Source: Candidatus Nomurabacteria bacterium (GTDB lineage Bacteria > Patescibacteriota > Minisyncoccia > Phycocordibacterales > UBA10002). From it: a stretch of DNA of 22,167 nucleotides. The translations under genes and the position numbers were made by a program. Positions 12,502 to 18,580 of this stretch are shown piece after piece (position 1 is the stretch's first letter; each line of letters starts with the position of its first letter). The stretch spans positions 1 to 22,167 of the forward strand of contig CALQZP010000008.1 in the NCBI GenBank assembly GCA_943349725.1, in the 5' to 3' direction. The notes beneath the pieces are model-generated. The model was not told the DNA's origin and made no database searches. It worked only from the letters and a program-made list of their open reading frames with translations.

Positions 12502-13455
12502 ATGCCCCAGATAAAGTACAAAAATAAGCCAAAGCTTTCAGAGCATGAGATCGACAAGATATCTAATGATCGGCGCATAGCGCTTGTTCCTCTTCTAGAA
12601 TCTTTCCTCTCTTCTGATGAAATGTTCGTGGGTAGGGATATCTCGGTGGAATATTCCCACCAAGGTGTCTCTGCCTTGGTGGCATTTATTGAAACAGACG
12701 CAGACAAGTATGTTCTTAAAATTCCTTTGAAACCTACTGCCGAAGGAGAAGCCCTGTTTCTAAATAAATGGGAAGAGGTTGGAGCCACGGTGCCACATGT
12801 GTATAAGGAAGGAAAACTAGGAAACCACCGCTACATACTCATGAGCTTTGTCGACGCACCTATGCTTTCCGAATCAATAAAGAATGGTTTAGTGAAGAGT
12901 GATATATGGGTCGACCTAGGAAAGATTCTTCGTAATATGCACAAGCCTAGCGCTGAAGGTTACGGCTCCATTGTTGAGGGTAAGGCAGAATACACGACAT
13001 TTAAGGATTGGATTACGAGTGAAAAAGTGCAAGAGAAAATCAAATACGTTGAGGGGGCGGGTTTATTAGATACGAAGCTTTGGCCGATCTCAAATGTGAT
13101 AGACACTCTTGTCGCTTATGATGAGCGTAATCCAAAGAGTTCTTATTGTCATATGGACTTTTGTGCAGATGACATTATGGCATCTGTCCCTCTTACAATA
13201 ATTGACCCAGACCCAATGTTCAACAATGGGATCATAGACATCGGCTGTAGCCTTCAAGTAATGAGTGCGCAGGGCAACTTTGACCATGTTGAAGATCTCA
13301 AAGAAGGCTATTTCTCAAACAATGTATCGTATGACAAATCAGCATTGCATGCGGCTATTATTCTAAGCGCTTATATGAAGTTCCGATACTGGCACAAGAC
13401 TGGTAGGGATAAGGAAATGGCAATGGTAAGGAAGTATTTAATTGAGACTTGCTGA
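12502..13455 (+). CDS. aminoglycoside phosphotransferase/choline kinase-like protein
   Basis: This 317-aa protein resembles the APH kinase fold: a beta-rich N-lobe with VEYSHQGVSALVAFIE and KYVLKIP (nucleotide-binding Lys), a hinge near YILMSFVDAPML, and a C-lobe with SYCHMDFCADDIM and TIIDPDP in the place of the usual HGDLHxxN and IDW/DFD motifs. The catalytic Asp of HxD is present, but the following Asn is replaced by Asp, so the substrate and even activity are uncertain. It stands alone with a leaderless promoter and ends 10 nt before the reverse-strand coding tail of repeat copy 1. It is the first gene of the accessory array. Confidence 0.7.
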   Translation: MPQIKYKNKPKLSEHEIDKISNDRRIALVPLLESFLSSDEMFVGRDISVEYSHQGVSALVAFIETDADKYVLKIPLKPTAEGEALFLNKWEEVGATVPHVYKEGKLGNHRYILMSFVDAPMLSESIKNGLVKSDIWVDLGKILRNMHKPSAEGYGSIVEGKAEYTTFKDWITSEKVQEKIKYVEGAGLLDTKLWPISNVIDTLVAYDERNPKSSYCHMDFCADDIMASVPLTIIDPDPMFNNGIIDIGCSLQVMSAQGNFDHVEDLKEGYFSNNVSYDKSALHAAIILSAYMKFRYWHKTGRDKEMAMVRKYLIETC

Positions 13456-13465
13456 ACAAAGTAAA

Positions 13466-13558
13466 TTATTGCTCCACCCAAACACTCAAATTCGGTACAT
13501 AAGGACTAGGGCTAGCATTTATTAATTCAGTTCTAACATCGTCCACTAGTCCGCGCAA
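13466..13558 (-). repeat. composite coding-tail repeat, copy 1
   Basis: On the reverse strand LRGLVDDVRTE runs on to a variable end with YVPNL and a stop at 13466. The conserved DNA core is 13528-13558 (starts cagttctaacatcg, ends ctagtccgcgcaaa on the plus strand). A hairpin sits beside it at 13566-13589. Confidence 0.7.
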
Positions 13559-13565
13559 ATTAAAA

Positions 13566-13589
13566 ACAGCCGAGCTTCTGCTCGGCTGT
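13566..13589. terminator. hairpin next to repeat copy 1
   Basis: 10-bp perfect stem acagccgagc/gctcggctgt with loop ttct; the T-run (TTTTTAATTT) lies on the reverse-strand side. Confidence 0.75.
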
Positions 13590-13642
13590 CCACATTCAGT
13601 TCCAAGAATGCTTTTTTGTTTTAGATTTGGTATCATAGAGTT

Positions 13643-14662
13643 ATGAAGTTTCCAAGATCAAAAAAACTACTATTTGCAAATAATAAAGGTGGCGTTGGTA
13701 AAACAACCCTTGCTTTTAATTGCGGAATGTCTTTAGCGAAACAAGGATACAAAGTTGCCCTTATTGACCTTGACCCGCAGTGTAATTTATCCAGACTATC
13801 TCTGGGTGATCAAAATTATGCAAATACTCTTTTTTCTTCTACATATAAAGATATATATGATGTGTTGAAGGGTATTATTGAGGGTGGTTCTGACGTTGAT
13901 ATTTCAGTTCCGATGATTCCCGTTTCTAATAGTGGAAATAATTTATTTCTTCTTAAAGGTAGCGTTAACCTTTCTTTATATGAAAATCTTTTAGTTTCTG
14001 CGTATGGTCAAGCTGCTTCTGGACAACAACTTGGTTATTTTCAAACTAGTGCGATAGATCGTTTTTTGCGCGAAAGAGGACTAAGTGATGAGATAGATAT
14101 TTTTATAATAGATACATCACCGAGTCTTTCTCTTTTAAACCAAATTATCTTTCTCGGTTCAGATTATTTTGTTGTACCAATGATGCCTGATGCATTTAGT
14201 GTTCAAGGTATAGAAAATCTAGGTTCAATATTTGAAAAATGGAAGACTAATTGGAAAGTCACAGGTAAAGCACTTTCTGGTAACACCGAAAGTAAATTTG
14301 TTTTGTCTGGTGATGGCATTTTTATTGGTTACATTGTAAATTCATATAATGTATATGGTAAACAACCAATAAAAGATCATAGGCATTGGATTGAGGAATT
14401 GCCTAAAAAAGTTAAGCAGTTTCTTTCTGAAAAACACGGAAGAAATGGTTTAGTTGAAAAGAGCTGGAAGAACCCACTCGCTGAAATTCAAGATTATGGA
14501 AGAATTCCAGCTATGTGTCAGGATTTGGGGGTTGCAATATTTGACTTAGATCCAAAATTGATTGCTGATAATCAAGAAGGTACAAAAAACAATATAGAGA
14601 AATCAAAAGAAGAATTTGCCCATTTAACAAATTCGGTAATTCAAGTGCTTAATGTATATTAG
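13643..14662 (+). CDS. ParA/Soj-type P-loop ATPase
   Basis: This 339-aa protein has the deviant Walker A motif NNKGGVGKTT (signature Lys15 and Lys20), the A' motif VALIDLDPQCNLSR and the Walker B-like IFIIDTSPS, so it is a ParA/MinD-family ATPase that would form nucleotide-dependent dimers on DNA. It is longer than chromosomal Soj and has a C-terminal extension that I do not recognise. Codons are strikingly A/T-rich compared with ligA or gatA, which suggests recent acquisition. TATCAT lies 6 nt before the ATG (leaderless). A ParB-like protein is found at 15587, but an unrelated gene stands between, so a partition pair is only a possibility. Its 3' end overlaps repeat copy 2 by 14 nt. Confidence 0.9.
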   Translation: MKFPRSKKLLFANNKGGVGKTTLAFNCGMSLAKQGYKVALIDLDPQCNLSRLSLGDQNYANTLFSSTYKDIYDVLKGIIEGGSDVDISVPMIPVSNSGNNLFLLKGSVNLSLYENLLVSAYGQAASGQQLGYFQTSAIDRFLRERGLSDEIDIFIIDTSPSLSLLNQIIFLGSDYFVVPMMPDAFSVQGIENLGSIFEKWKTNWKVTGKALSGNTESKFVLSGDGIFIGYIVNSYNVYGKQPIKDHRHWIEELPKKVKQFLSEKHGRNGLVEKSWKNPLAEIQDYGRIPAMCQDLGVAIFDLDPKLIADNQEGTKNNIEKSKEEFAHLTNSVIQVLNVY

Positions 14663-14778
14663 TGTAATTTAGTATAGGAATGTATATTTGTGTATCATTT
14701 AACACAGAAAAAGCAGTTCTAACATCGTCCCCGCCTTCGCCAAGGCTTCGGACGGGCAGGCACTAGTCCGCGCCAAAA
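14649..14778 (-). repeat. composite coding-tail repeat, copy 2, interrupted by a palindrome
   Basis: The reverse strand reads FWRGLV, then a 31-nt insertion (14731-14761, GCCAAGGCTTCGG palindrome), then DDVRTAF and a variable end with QIYIPIL, stopping at 14649 inside the 3' end of the ParA gene. The insertion shifts the frame, so this copy cannot be translated through. Confidence 0.75.
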
Positions 14779-14812
14779 CAAAAATGATCCGATGTATTCG
14801 GGTCATTTTTGT
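14778..14812. terminator. hairpin next to repeat copy 2
   Basis: 13-bp stem acaaaaatgatcc with gggtcatttttgt-type 3' arm (one T.G pair) and T-rich ends; it can stop transcription in either direction. Confidence 0.8.
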
Positions 14813-14815
14813 TGT

Positions 14816-14848
14816 GTTGCGGTACCGACCGGACTCGAACGGCAAAGA
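14816..14848 (-). pseudogene. possible tRNA 3'-end fragment
   Basis: On the reverse strand GCCGTTCGAGTCCGGTCGG resembles the T-arm and acceptor of tRNA-Asp, followed by TACCGCAACA. No matching 5' half exists beside it. It may be a tRNA remnant of an old integration. Confidence 0.3.
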
Positions 14849-14886
14849 ACAACTAACTTTCGTCGTGAGGCTTTAGTTTTGTGTGT

Positions 14887-15387
14887 ATGACGCGAAAAAT
14901 AGTGTACGGCTTGGGAGCACCACTTGGTCTGCTACTGTTGTTTGTATTTGTCATTCCTCCGCTGTTTCAAGCGGATCCGCAGTCTTCTGTTGTGCTCATG
15001 GCCGAGGATGCATTATACAAGAAAGTTTCTACCGGCTTTTATGCGGTTGATGCGCTTACGAAAGATCAAATACCGTTTGCCAAAATAGTCGTCCGATTAA
15101 AATATGACAATGACCCGGACGAGAAGAGGCTCGTAACGGTCAATGTGCAGACCGCCGATAAAAACGGATGGGTTCAGGTGAGCGGTTTGGAACCCAATAC
15201 TACTGTGGTGGATACCTACGATGAAAGCAAGAGTAACCGCTACGTTGTTTTTGCCTGCGATACTGCTAAACCTTTTGCCAAAAGATATGGACGTCTTGAT
15301 TCAATGGGGACCTTTGGGCCGGGGCATTATGATAGCTTTACGATTGAATTACGACCCGTTTCCGACGAGGGAGAAATACGGTGCTGA
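14887..15387 (+). CDS. membrane-anchored or secreted protein of unknown function
   Basis: This 166-aa protein has a basic N-terminus and one hydrophobic segment (LGLLLLFVFVIPPLF) acting as signal anchor, then an extracytoplasmic domain of beta-type sequence (FAKIVVRLKYDNDPDEKRLV, VTVNVQTADKNGWVQVSGLE) that looks like an immunoglobulin-like or carboxypeptidase-regulatory-like fold. A single pair of cysteines (FACDTAKP and the C-terminal residue) could form a disulfide. The ATG at 14887 is preferred over GTG 14881 since TAGTTT lies 7 nt upstream. I do not recognise the family. Confidence 0.6.
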   Translation: MTRKIVYGLGAPLGLLLLFVFVIPPLFQADPQSSVVLMAEDALYKKVSTGFYAVDALTKDQIPFAKIVVRLKYDNDPDEKRLVTVNVQTADKNGWVQVSGLEPNTTVVDTYDESKSNRYVVFACDTAKPFAKRYGRLDSMGTFGPGHYDSFTIELRPVSDEGEIRC

Positions 15388-15403
15388 TTTGATGTTTTGA
15401 GCT

Positions 15404-15529
15404 TCACGCAAAAATACTTTTAAGCGGAGGAATGTAGACAGCCTCATCGTCTCTTCGCTCAAAAGCAGTTCTCACATCATCCCCGCCTTCGCCAAGGCTT
15501 CGGACGGGCAGGCACTAGTCCGCGCAAAA
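15404..15529 (-). repeat. composite coding-tail repeat, copy 3, interrupted by a palindrome
   Basis: The reverse strand reads LRGLV, the same 31-nt palindrome at the same position (15483-15513), then DDVRTAFERRDDEAVYIPPL and a stop at 15404, 16 nt past the end of the upstream forward gene. Confidence 0.75.
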
Positions 15530-15545
15530 TAAACGTAGGTCGGTT

Positions 15546-15573
15546 CAAAATAGCACTTTCGGGTGCTATTTTG
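15546..15573. terminator. hairpin next to repeat copy 3
   Basis: 11-bp perfect stem caaaatagcac/gtgctattttg with a 6-nt loop. It ends 1 nt before the -10 box (TACAAT, 15575-15580) of the next gene, so terminator and promoter are fused and the -35 position lies in the stem. Confidence 0.8.
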
Positions 15574-15586
15574 CTACAATTAAAAA

Positions 15587-16054
15587 ATGAACATGGAAGG
15601 TCCAAAAAATGCAGAGAGTACTGCATCATTTACATTTCCTAATGTAGAGATGGAAAGAGGAGAGATAGAGAGAGTGGCAGTTGAATTTGCAGAGACAGAT
15701 CCAGCTGTTTTTACAACTCAGCTTGTTGAAAGGTCAAAAGGCGCAGGGTTAATTACTATGAGTGAAGAGATGTGGAGTACACTAGAAAACACAGACTCTT
15801 ACGACATACCCTCTGGGGATTGGGAGGCTGTAGAGCATCATTCTGCTGCTGGTCATTCTGAAGCACCACGAGACTGGCAGAAACTAAAGTCAAAAATGGA
15901 AAATGGAGAAAGTCTTGACGCCCCAATTATTTGTCATAAGGCTGGCAGGTTTCATTTGGTGAGTGGTAATACTCGACTTATGGTGGCACGAGCGCTTGGA
16001 CAAATACCCCAAGTGTTACTGGTCAACATGGATCAGATTATAAATCGGGAATAA
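15587..16054 (+). CDS. ParB/sulfiredoxin-like domain protein
   Basis: This 155-aa acidic protein has, in its C-terminal half, LDAPIICHKAGRFHLVSGNT followed by RLMVARALG and VLLVNM. That matches the ParB N-terminal/sulfiredoxin superfamily pattern, in which a 'G-x-R-L-x-A-A-x-x-L-G' helix follows the nucleotide-binding strand. The N-terminal half is unlike ParB and unassigned; no helix-turn-helix is seen, so it is not a complete partition ParB. The ATG at 15587 is 6 nt after TACAAT; a second ATG lies two codons later. The 3' end overlaps the reverse-strand tail of repeat copy 4 by 17 nt. Confidence 0.65.
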   Translation: MNMEGPKNAESTASFTFPNVEMERGEIERVAVEFAETDPAVFTTQLVERSKGAGLITMSEEMWSTLENTDSYDIPSGDWEAVEHHSAAGHSEAPRDWQKLKSKMENGESLDAPIICHKAGRFHLVSGNTRLMVARALGQIPQVLLVNMDQIINRE

Positions 16055-16130
16055 AAATATAACTTCGGTTCTCTCTTATTTCAGTTCCAACAGTATCCAC
16101 TAGTCCGCGCCAAAAAATTACCCCTCGCAT
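16038..16130 (-). CDS. 30-residue small protein frame, repeat copy 4
   Basis: Here the repeat has a complete frame with an ATG at 16130: MRGVIFWRGLVDTVGTE, then a variable part ending YIFIPDL, stop at 16038. The start codon lies inside the adjacent hairpin. Copies 1-3 and 5 share WRGLVDDVRT and the Y-I/V-P pattern. The conserved DNA core is 16082-16114. This copy is the most diverged at DNA level (cagttccaacagtatcc). Whether it is translated is unknown. Confidence 0.4.
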   Translation of the reverse strand: MRGVIFWRGLVDTVGTEIRENRSYIFIPDL

Positions 16131-16144
16131 TTTATTGCAAGGGG
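16121..16144. terminator. hairpin next to repeat copy 4
   Basis: Stem CCCCT/AGGGG plus GCA/TGC across one mismatch; it follows the stop of the reverse-strand gene 16155-17009 by 10 nt, so it can end that transcript. Confidence 0.7.
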
Positions 16145-16154
16145 CATTCATTAG

Positions 16155-17009
16155 TTATTCATTAAGTGGGTTTCCTTCAGCTTTTCGGCGTTGCAAAGTT
16201 AATTGCACATATTGTCCGATAAGCCCCAGCTTTTCTTCTTGTTCCGTTTCAAATTCCAGCCTCGCTCTCTCTTTTGCGATGAGGTTGAAAAGCCATACCG
16301 TCATCTCGGGGCTTCCCATACCGAGTTGAAGCTTGATTTTCCTTATTTCGTCATTGATGGTGAGTAAGTGCGGTCCCCCGCCTCGTAGCGGATCGGGTAG
16401 ACCGTCTCCTTCAGAAGATTTGCGGTTGAATTTCTTAAGCAAAAGCAACTCACGCTCTATCTTTTGGATTACTGATGCTATTCGGCTACGACCTCCTCCT
16501 TGAAAAGTCGGAGGAAATCCGAGTTGCGCGCACCTATCTTTTAGGTGCGCAACCAATTCTACGTATTCGAGTTTGAGGTCGGATAAAATATGCCTACGTT
16601 CGTTTGCCTGACGTAGACTGGTTGGCGGGTTTTCATTCGAGAAGAAACGGTTGTAAGGGGTTGCAGTTTTAAGAAACTCATCGACCAGCATTTGGGCCGC
16701 CGTCAATCTTTGAGCTTTGGATTCTTGCGCGTTTACTTTCGCCGCTTCTTGCGCAATTTGCTTGACCCATTGTATGAGGAAATTCTTTTCCCTCCGTCGA
16801 AAGTTCAACGCCCGCATTGCACGGAATTTCCAATCGTCATATGCATCAAGAGTACCAAGATCGTGCTCGGTCCGTGTTTGAAGGTCAGCGTCAATCCGTA
16901 CGATGGCTTCTTCCACCAGGTTTAATTGCTCCAAGGCTTGCTGAACTGTAGAGGGCGGGTTGGTGTAGGTGTATCGTGGACTTTGGTCGGAAATAGAATT
17001 AGTATTCAC
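16155..17009 (-). CDS. coiled-coil protein of unknown function
   Basis: This 284-aa protein is highly charged and helical, with long heptad-like stretches (VQQALEQLNLVEEAIVRID, IASVIQKIERELLLLKKF, LIAKERARLEFETEQEEKLG). A Gly/Arg loop (FQGGGRSR) and a proline-rich linker (GLPDPLRGGGPHLL) separate the helices. No enzyme motif or membrane segment is seen and I do not recognise the family. The start is GTG at 17009; a strong promoter lies 73-101 nt upstream, so unlike its neighbours this gene has a real 5' leader of about 65 nt. It ends at the hairpin of repeat copy 4. Confidence 0.6.
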   Translation of the reverse strand: MNTNSISDQSPRYTYTNPPSTVQQALEQLNLVEEAIVRIDADLQTRTEHDLGTLDAYDDWKFRAMRALNFRRREKNFLIQWVKQIAQEAAKVNAQESKAQRLTAAQMLVDEFLKTATPYNRFFSNENPPTSLRQANERRHILSDLKLEYVELVAHLKDRCAQLGFPPTFQGGGRSRIASVIQKIERELLLLKKFNRKSSEGDGLPDPLRGGGPHLLTINDEIRKIKLQLGMGSPEMTVWLFNLIAKERARLEFETEQEEKLGLIGQYVQLTLQRRKAEGNPLNE

Positions 17010-17081
17010 GGTGTAGAGTTTTGAAGAGCTTCCAAGAGACGTTGGAAACGTAGATAAACGTTCTCGCGGTTATCTATGCAG

Positions 17082-17110
17082 ATAGTAACATTCTTTATAA
17101 CCTATGTCAA
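17082..17110 (-). promoter_or_regulatory. strong promoter for the reverse-strand coiled-coil gene
   Basis: Perfect -35 TTGACA (17105-17110) and -10 TACTAT (17082-17087) are separated by 17 nt on the reverse strand. Confidence 0.8.
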
Positions 17111-17114
17111 AGTT

Positions 17115-17142
17115 TTGAGAGATGCGAAAAAGCGAGTATACT
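17115..17142 (+). promoter_or_regulatory. forward promoter before a 45-residue frame
   Basis: TTGAGA, 16 nt, TATACT; the ATG at 17150 lies 7 nt after the -10 box, fitting the leaderless pattern seen elsewhere. Confidence 0.6.
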
Positions 17143-17149
17143 CAAGGAA

Positions 17150-17287
17150 ATGAACACGCTTATCGTGATAAGCATCGCCACCTTTTGCGCTTCCCTCACG
17201 GGAGTGTGCAGGTTTTTCGTTTGCATTCAAACTTTATTTCCGCTATACTTTCAACGTGCTTGTGGGGCGTCAGCCCTATTCGGCTAA
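17150..17287 (+). CDS. possible 45-residue hydrophobic peptide
   Basis: The frame begins MNTLIVISIATFCASLTGVC and stays hydrophobic with five cysteines, compatible with one membrane segment. Support is the well-placed promoter. Against it, a second promoter and a structured RNA overlap its 3' half. Short hydrophobic peptides overlapped by RNAs recall type I toxin systems, but nothing proves that here. Confidence 0.3.
   Translation: MNTLIVISIATFCASLTGVCRFFVCIQTLFPLYFQRACGASALFG
17221..17249 (+). promoter_or_regulatory. promoter of the small RNA candidate
   Basis: TTGCAT (17221-17226), 17 nt, TATACT (17244-17249). The expected start, 7 nt downstream, is 17256, exactly the first base of the RNA's closing helix. 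Confidence 0.7.
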
Positions 17288-17339
17288 TACATAAGCTGAA
17301 GGCAGGCACATCAAAACCACCGCTCTTGGCGGTGTTTTT
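17256..17339 (+). ncRNA. 84-nt small RNA with a three-way junction and terminator
   Basis: P1 pairs 17256-17263 (GTGCTTGT) with 17302-17309 over 8 bp. Inside, P2 is GGGC-GTCA-GCCC (17265-17276) and P3 is TTCGGCT/AGCTGAA (17279-17300) with loop AATACATA. Linkers are only 1, 2 and 1 nt, so the junction is tightly packed. A terminator CACCGC/GCGGTG with five T follows (17318-17339). No forward gene lies downstream, so this appears to be a stand-alone RNA, not a riboswitch. The terminator also serves the convergent gene ending at 17345. Confidence 0.65.
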
Positions 17340-17344
17340 GATGC

Positions 17345-17824
17345 TTAGTCCTCCTCTGAATTGCCTTTCATGGTGCTGAATAGTTTTATGTCTCGATACT
17401 TGTTTGTAACCCACGAGGGTATAACGCTCCAAAAGTGCATCGTCCCGTTATCGCCAATCTTGCGAATGATGACCTTGATTTTTCGACCGTCAATGATGGC
17501 AATGATGCCCCAGTAACGGACGGGCTTCGTCTTCCGTACTCGTTTCTTATAGCTCTGCACATCAAATTCTTTGATGGTTTCTTCAAATTCCTGATAGGTG
17601 GTCGAGAGTTGAACGAGCTTTACAGCACGAGGGAGCAATTTGAAACGGAGTATCTGTGAAGGCTTTTCCCGTTCCGAACGCGAACCCTTGAAGATGAGAT
17701 GGTTAAATGATTCGGCGGGAAAATGCACTTCTTGTTGAAAAGCAGGGGAGAAAACCCTCCCCACGCTCCCATAGAATTGCTGTGCATCCGAACGGAGCTT
17801 CTCGTAATTTGATAGGTCTTCCAT
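17345..17824 (-). CDS. unknown protein, possible BECR/PBECR-type nuclease
   Basis: This 159-aa basic protein has HFPAESFNHLIFKG (about residues 35-48), then KTKPVRYWGIIAIIDGRKIK and a C-terminal GDNGTMHFWSVIPSW. I associate this pattern with small RelE/EndoU-like (BECR-fold) nucleases of phages and CPR mobile islands, but no catalytic residues can be proved. On the reverse strand TAGAAT lies 6 nt before the ATG at 17824 (leaderless). The tail frame of repeat copy 5 ends 9 nt upstream, so the two could be co-transcribed. The 3' end abuts the terminator of the small RNA. Confidence 0.5.
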   Translation of the reverse strand: MEDLSNYEKLRSDAQQFYGSVGRVFSPAFQQEVHFPAESFNHLIFKGSRSEREKPSQILRFKLLPRAVKLVQLSTTYQEFEETIKEFDVQSYKKRVRKTKPVRYWGIIAIIDGRKIKVIIRKIGDNGTMHFWSVIPSWVTNKYRDIKLFSTMKGNSEED

Positions 17825-17833
17825 GGCGTTATT

Positions 17834-17932
17834 CTACAGCATGGATTGCACAGATGGAATGTATATACGACTCGTATACCTACGGATGGCAGTTCTAACA
17901 TCGTCCACTAGTCCGCGCCAAATGAAAATCAC
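17834..17932 (-). CDS. 32-residue small protein frame, repeat copy 5
   Basis: From a GTG at 17932 the frame reads VIFIWRGLVDDVRTAIRR and ends with IYIPSV and a stop at 17834, 9 nt before the start of the next reverse-strand gene. The conserved DNA core is 17890-17922. As in copy 4 the proposed start lies inside the neighbouring hairpin. Translation is unproven. Confidence 0.4.
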   Translation of the reverse strand: MIFIWRGLVDDVRTAIRRYTSRIYIPSVQSML

Positions 17933-17962
17933 TACAACTTTTAGTTGTAGTGATTTTCATTT
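17920..17962. terminator. 20-bp hairpin next to repeat copy 5
   Basis: Perfect 20-bp stem (17920-17939 with 17943-17962) and a 3-nt loop, directly touching the repeat core; it lies 12 nt before the -10 box of the next forward gene. Confidence 0.8.
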
Positions 17963-17986
17963 TGGGAACTATGCTACACTTTTCGC

Positions 17987-18505
17987 ATGAAAATCGCTTT
18001 TGTGAGGCATGGGGAAACGGACTTCAATAAACACGGCAAAGTAACCGGACAAACCGACGTTAGTCTGAATGAGGAGGGTATACGGCAAGCGGAAGAAATG
18101 ACCACAGAAGTGGAGGCGGTGTTTGATGTTATCTTTTCTTCGTCCGCGAAGCGGGCGCTTGAAACCTCGGCCATCATCAATAAGAAATTACGCGTACCGA
18201 TCGTTGCAAACGCGCTTATTTTGGAGAGAGCCTTCGGGTCGCTCCAAGGGAAGACGTGGGACGAAATTGGTTCTGAAGTACGGAAGGCTGACAAAGAGCA
18301 ACGGTACGATTACCGCTCTTTCGGTGGCGAGTCGGCGGAGGATGTGCGAAAGCGTCTTATGGATTTTGTCGCCGAAGTAAAACAAAGCGGTTATGCCCGA
18401 CCGCTTGTTGTTTGTCATGGCGGGATAATCAGAATGCTCCACCACCTACACCAAAAAGAATTCGGGCACATCGAAAACGCTTCCGTCCACGAGTTCGATT
18501 TGTAG
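17987..18505 (+). CDS. histidine phosphatase / phosphoglycerate mutase-like protein
   Basis: This 172-aa protein has the RHGET motif with phospho-accepting His8, the SSSAKRALET stretch (second Arg), the acidic residue in the ERAFGSLQGK region and the second catalytic His144 in VVCHGG. These define the histidine phosphatase superfamily, branch 1. It may be a cofactor-dependent phosphoglycerate mutase-like or a broad phosphatase (CobC/GpmB type); the short length favours a phosphatase. TACACT lies 6 nt before the ATG (leaderless). Confidence 0.9.
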   Translation: MKIAFVRHGETDFNKHGKVTGQTDVSLNEEGIRQAEEMTTEVEAVFDVIFSSSAKRALETSAIINKKLRVPIVANALILERAFGSLQGKTWDEIGSEVRKADKEQRYDYRSFGGESAEDVRKRLMDFVAEVKQSGYARPLVVCHGGIIRMLHHLHQKEFGHIENASVHEFDL

Positions 18506-18580
18506 ACGTCTCTCCCCTAGGTTTGAATTGATTTTCCTCTTCGGATAGAAAATTCAGCGTAAGTAAGGTATCCTTTCGCT

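Noticed and set aside
12335..12532. A sixth, degenerate repeat copy at the gttctaac near 12465
   Set aside because: Only the short word matches; the rest of the core, the Y-I-P pattern and the hairpin are missing.
17122..17379. 85-aa forward frame
   Set aside because: It overlaps the promoter, the small RNA and the end of the reverse-strand gene; the 45-residue frame starting 7 nt after a -10 box is a better candidate.
13528..17962. The five repeats as integron attC sites (gene cassettes with TTCTAAC-like ends)
   Set aside because: The left end resembles an attC core (YYYAAC), but no matching GTTRRRY end is found and the adjacent hairpins are unrelated to each other; no integron integrase is in the window.
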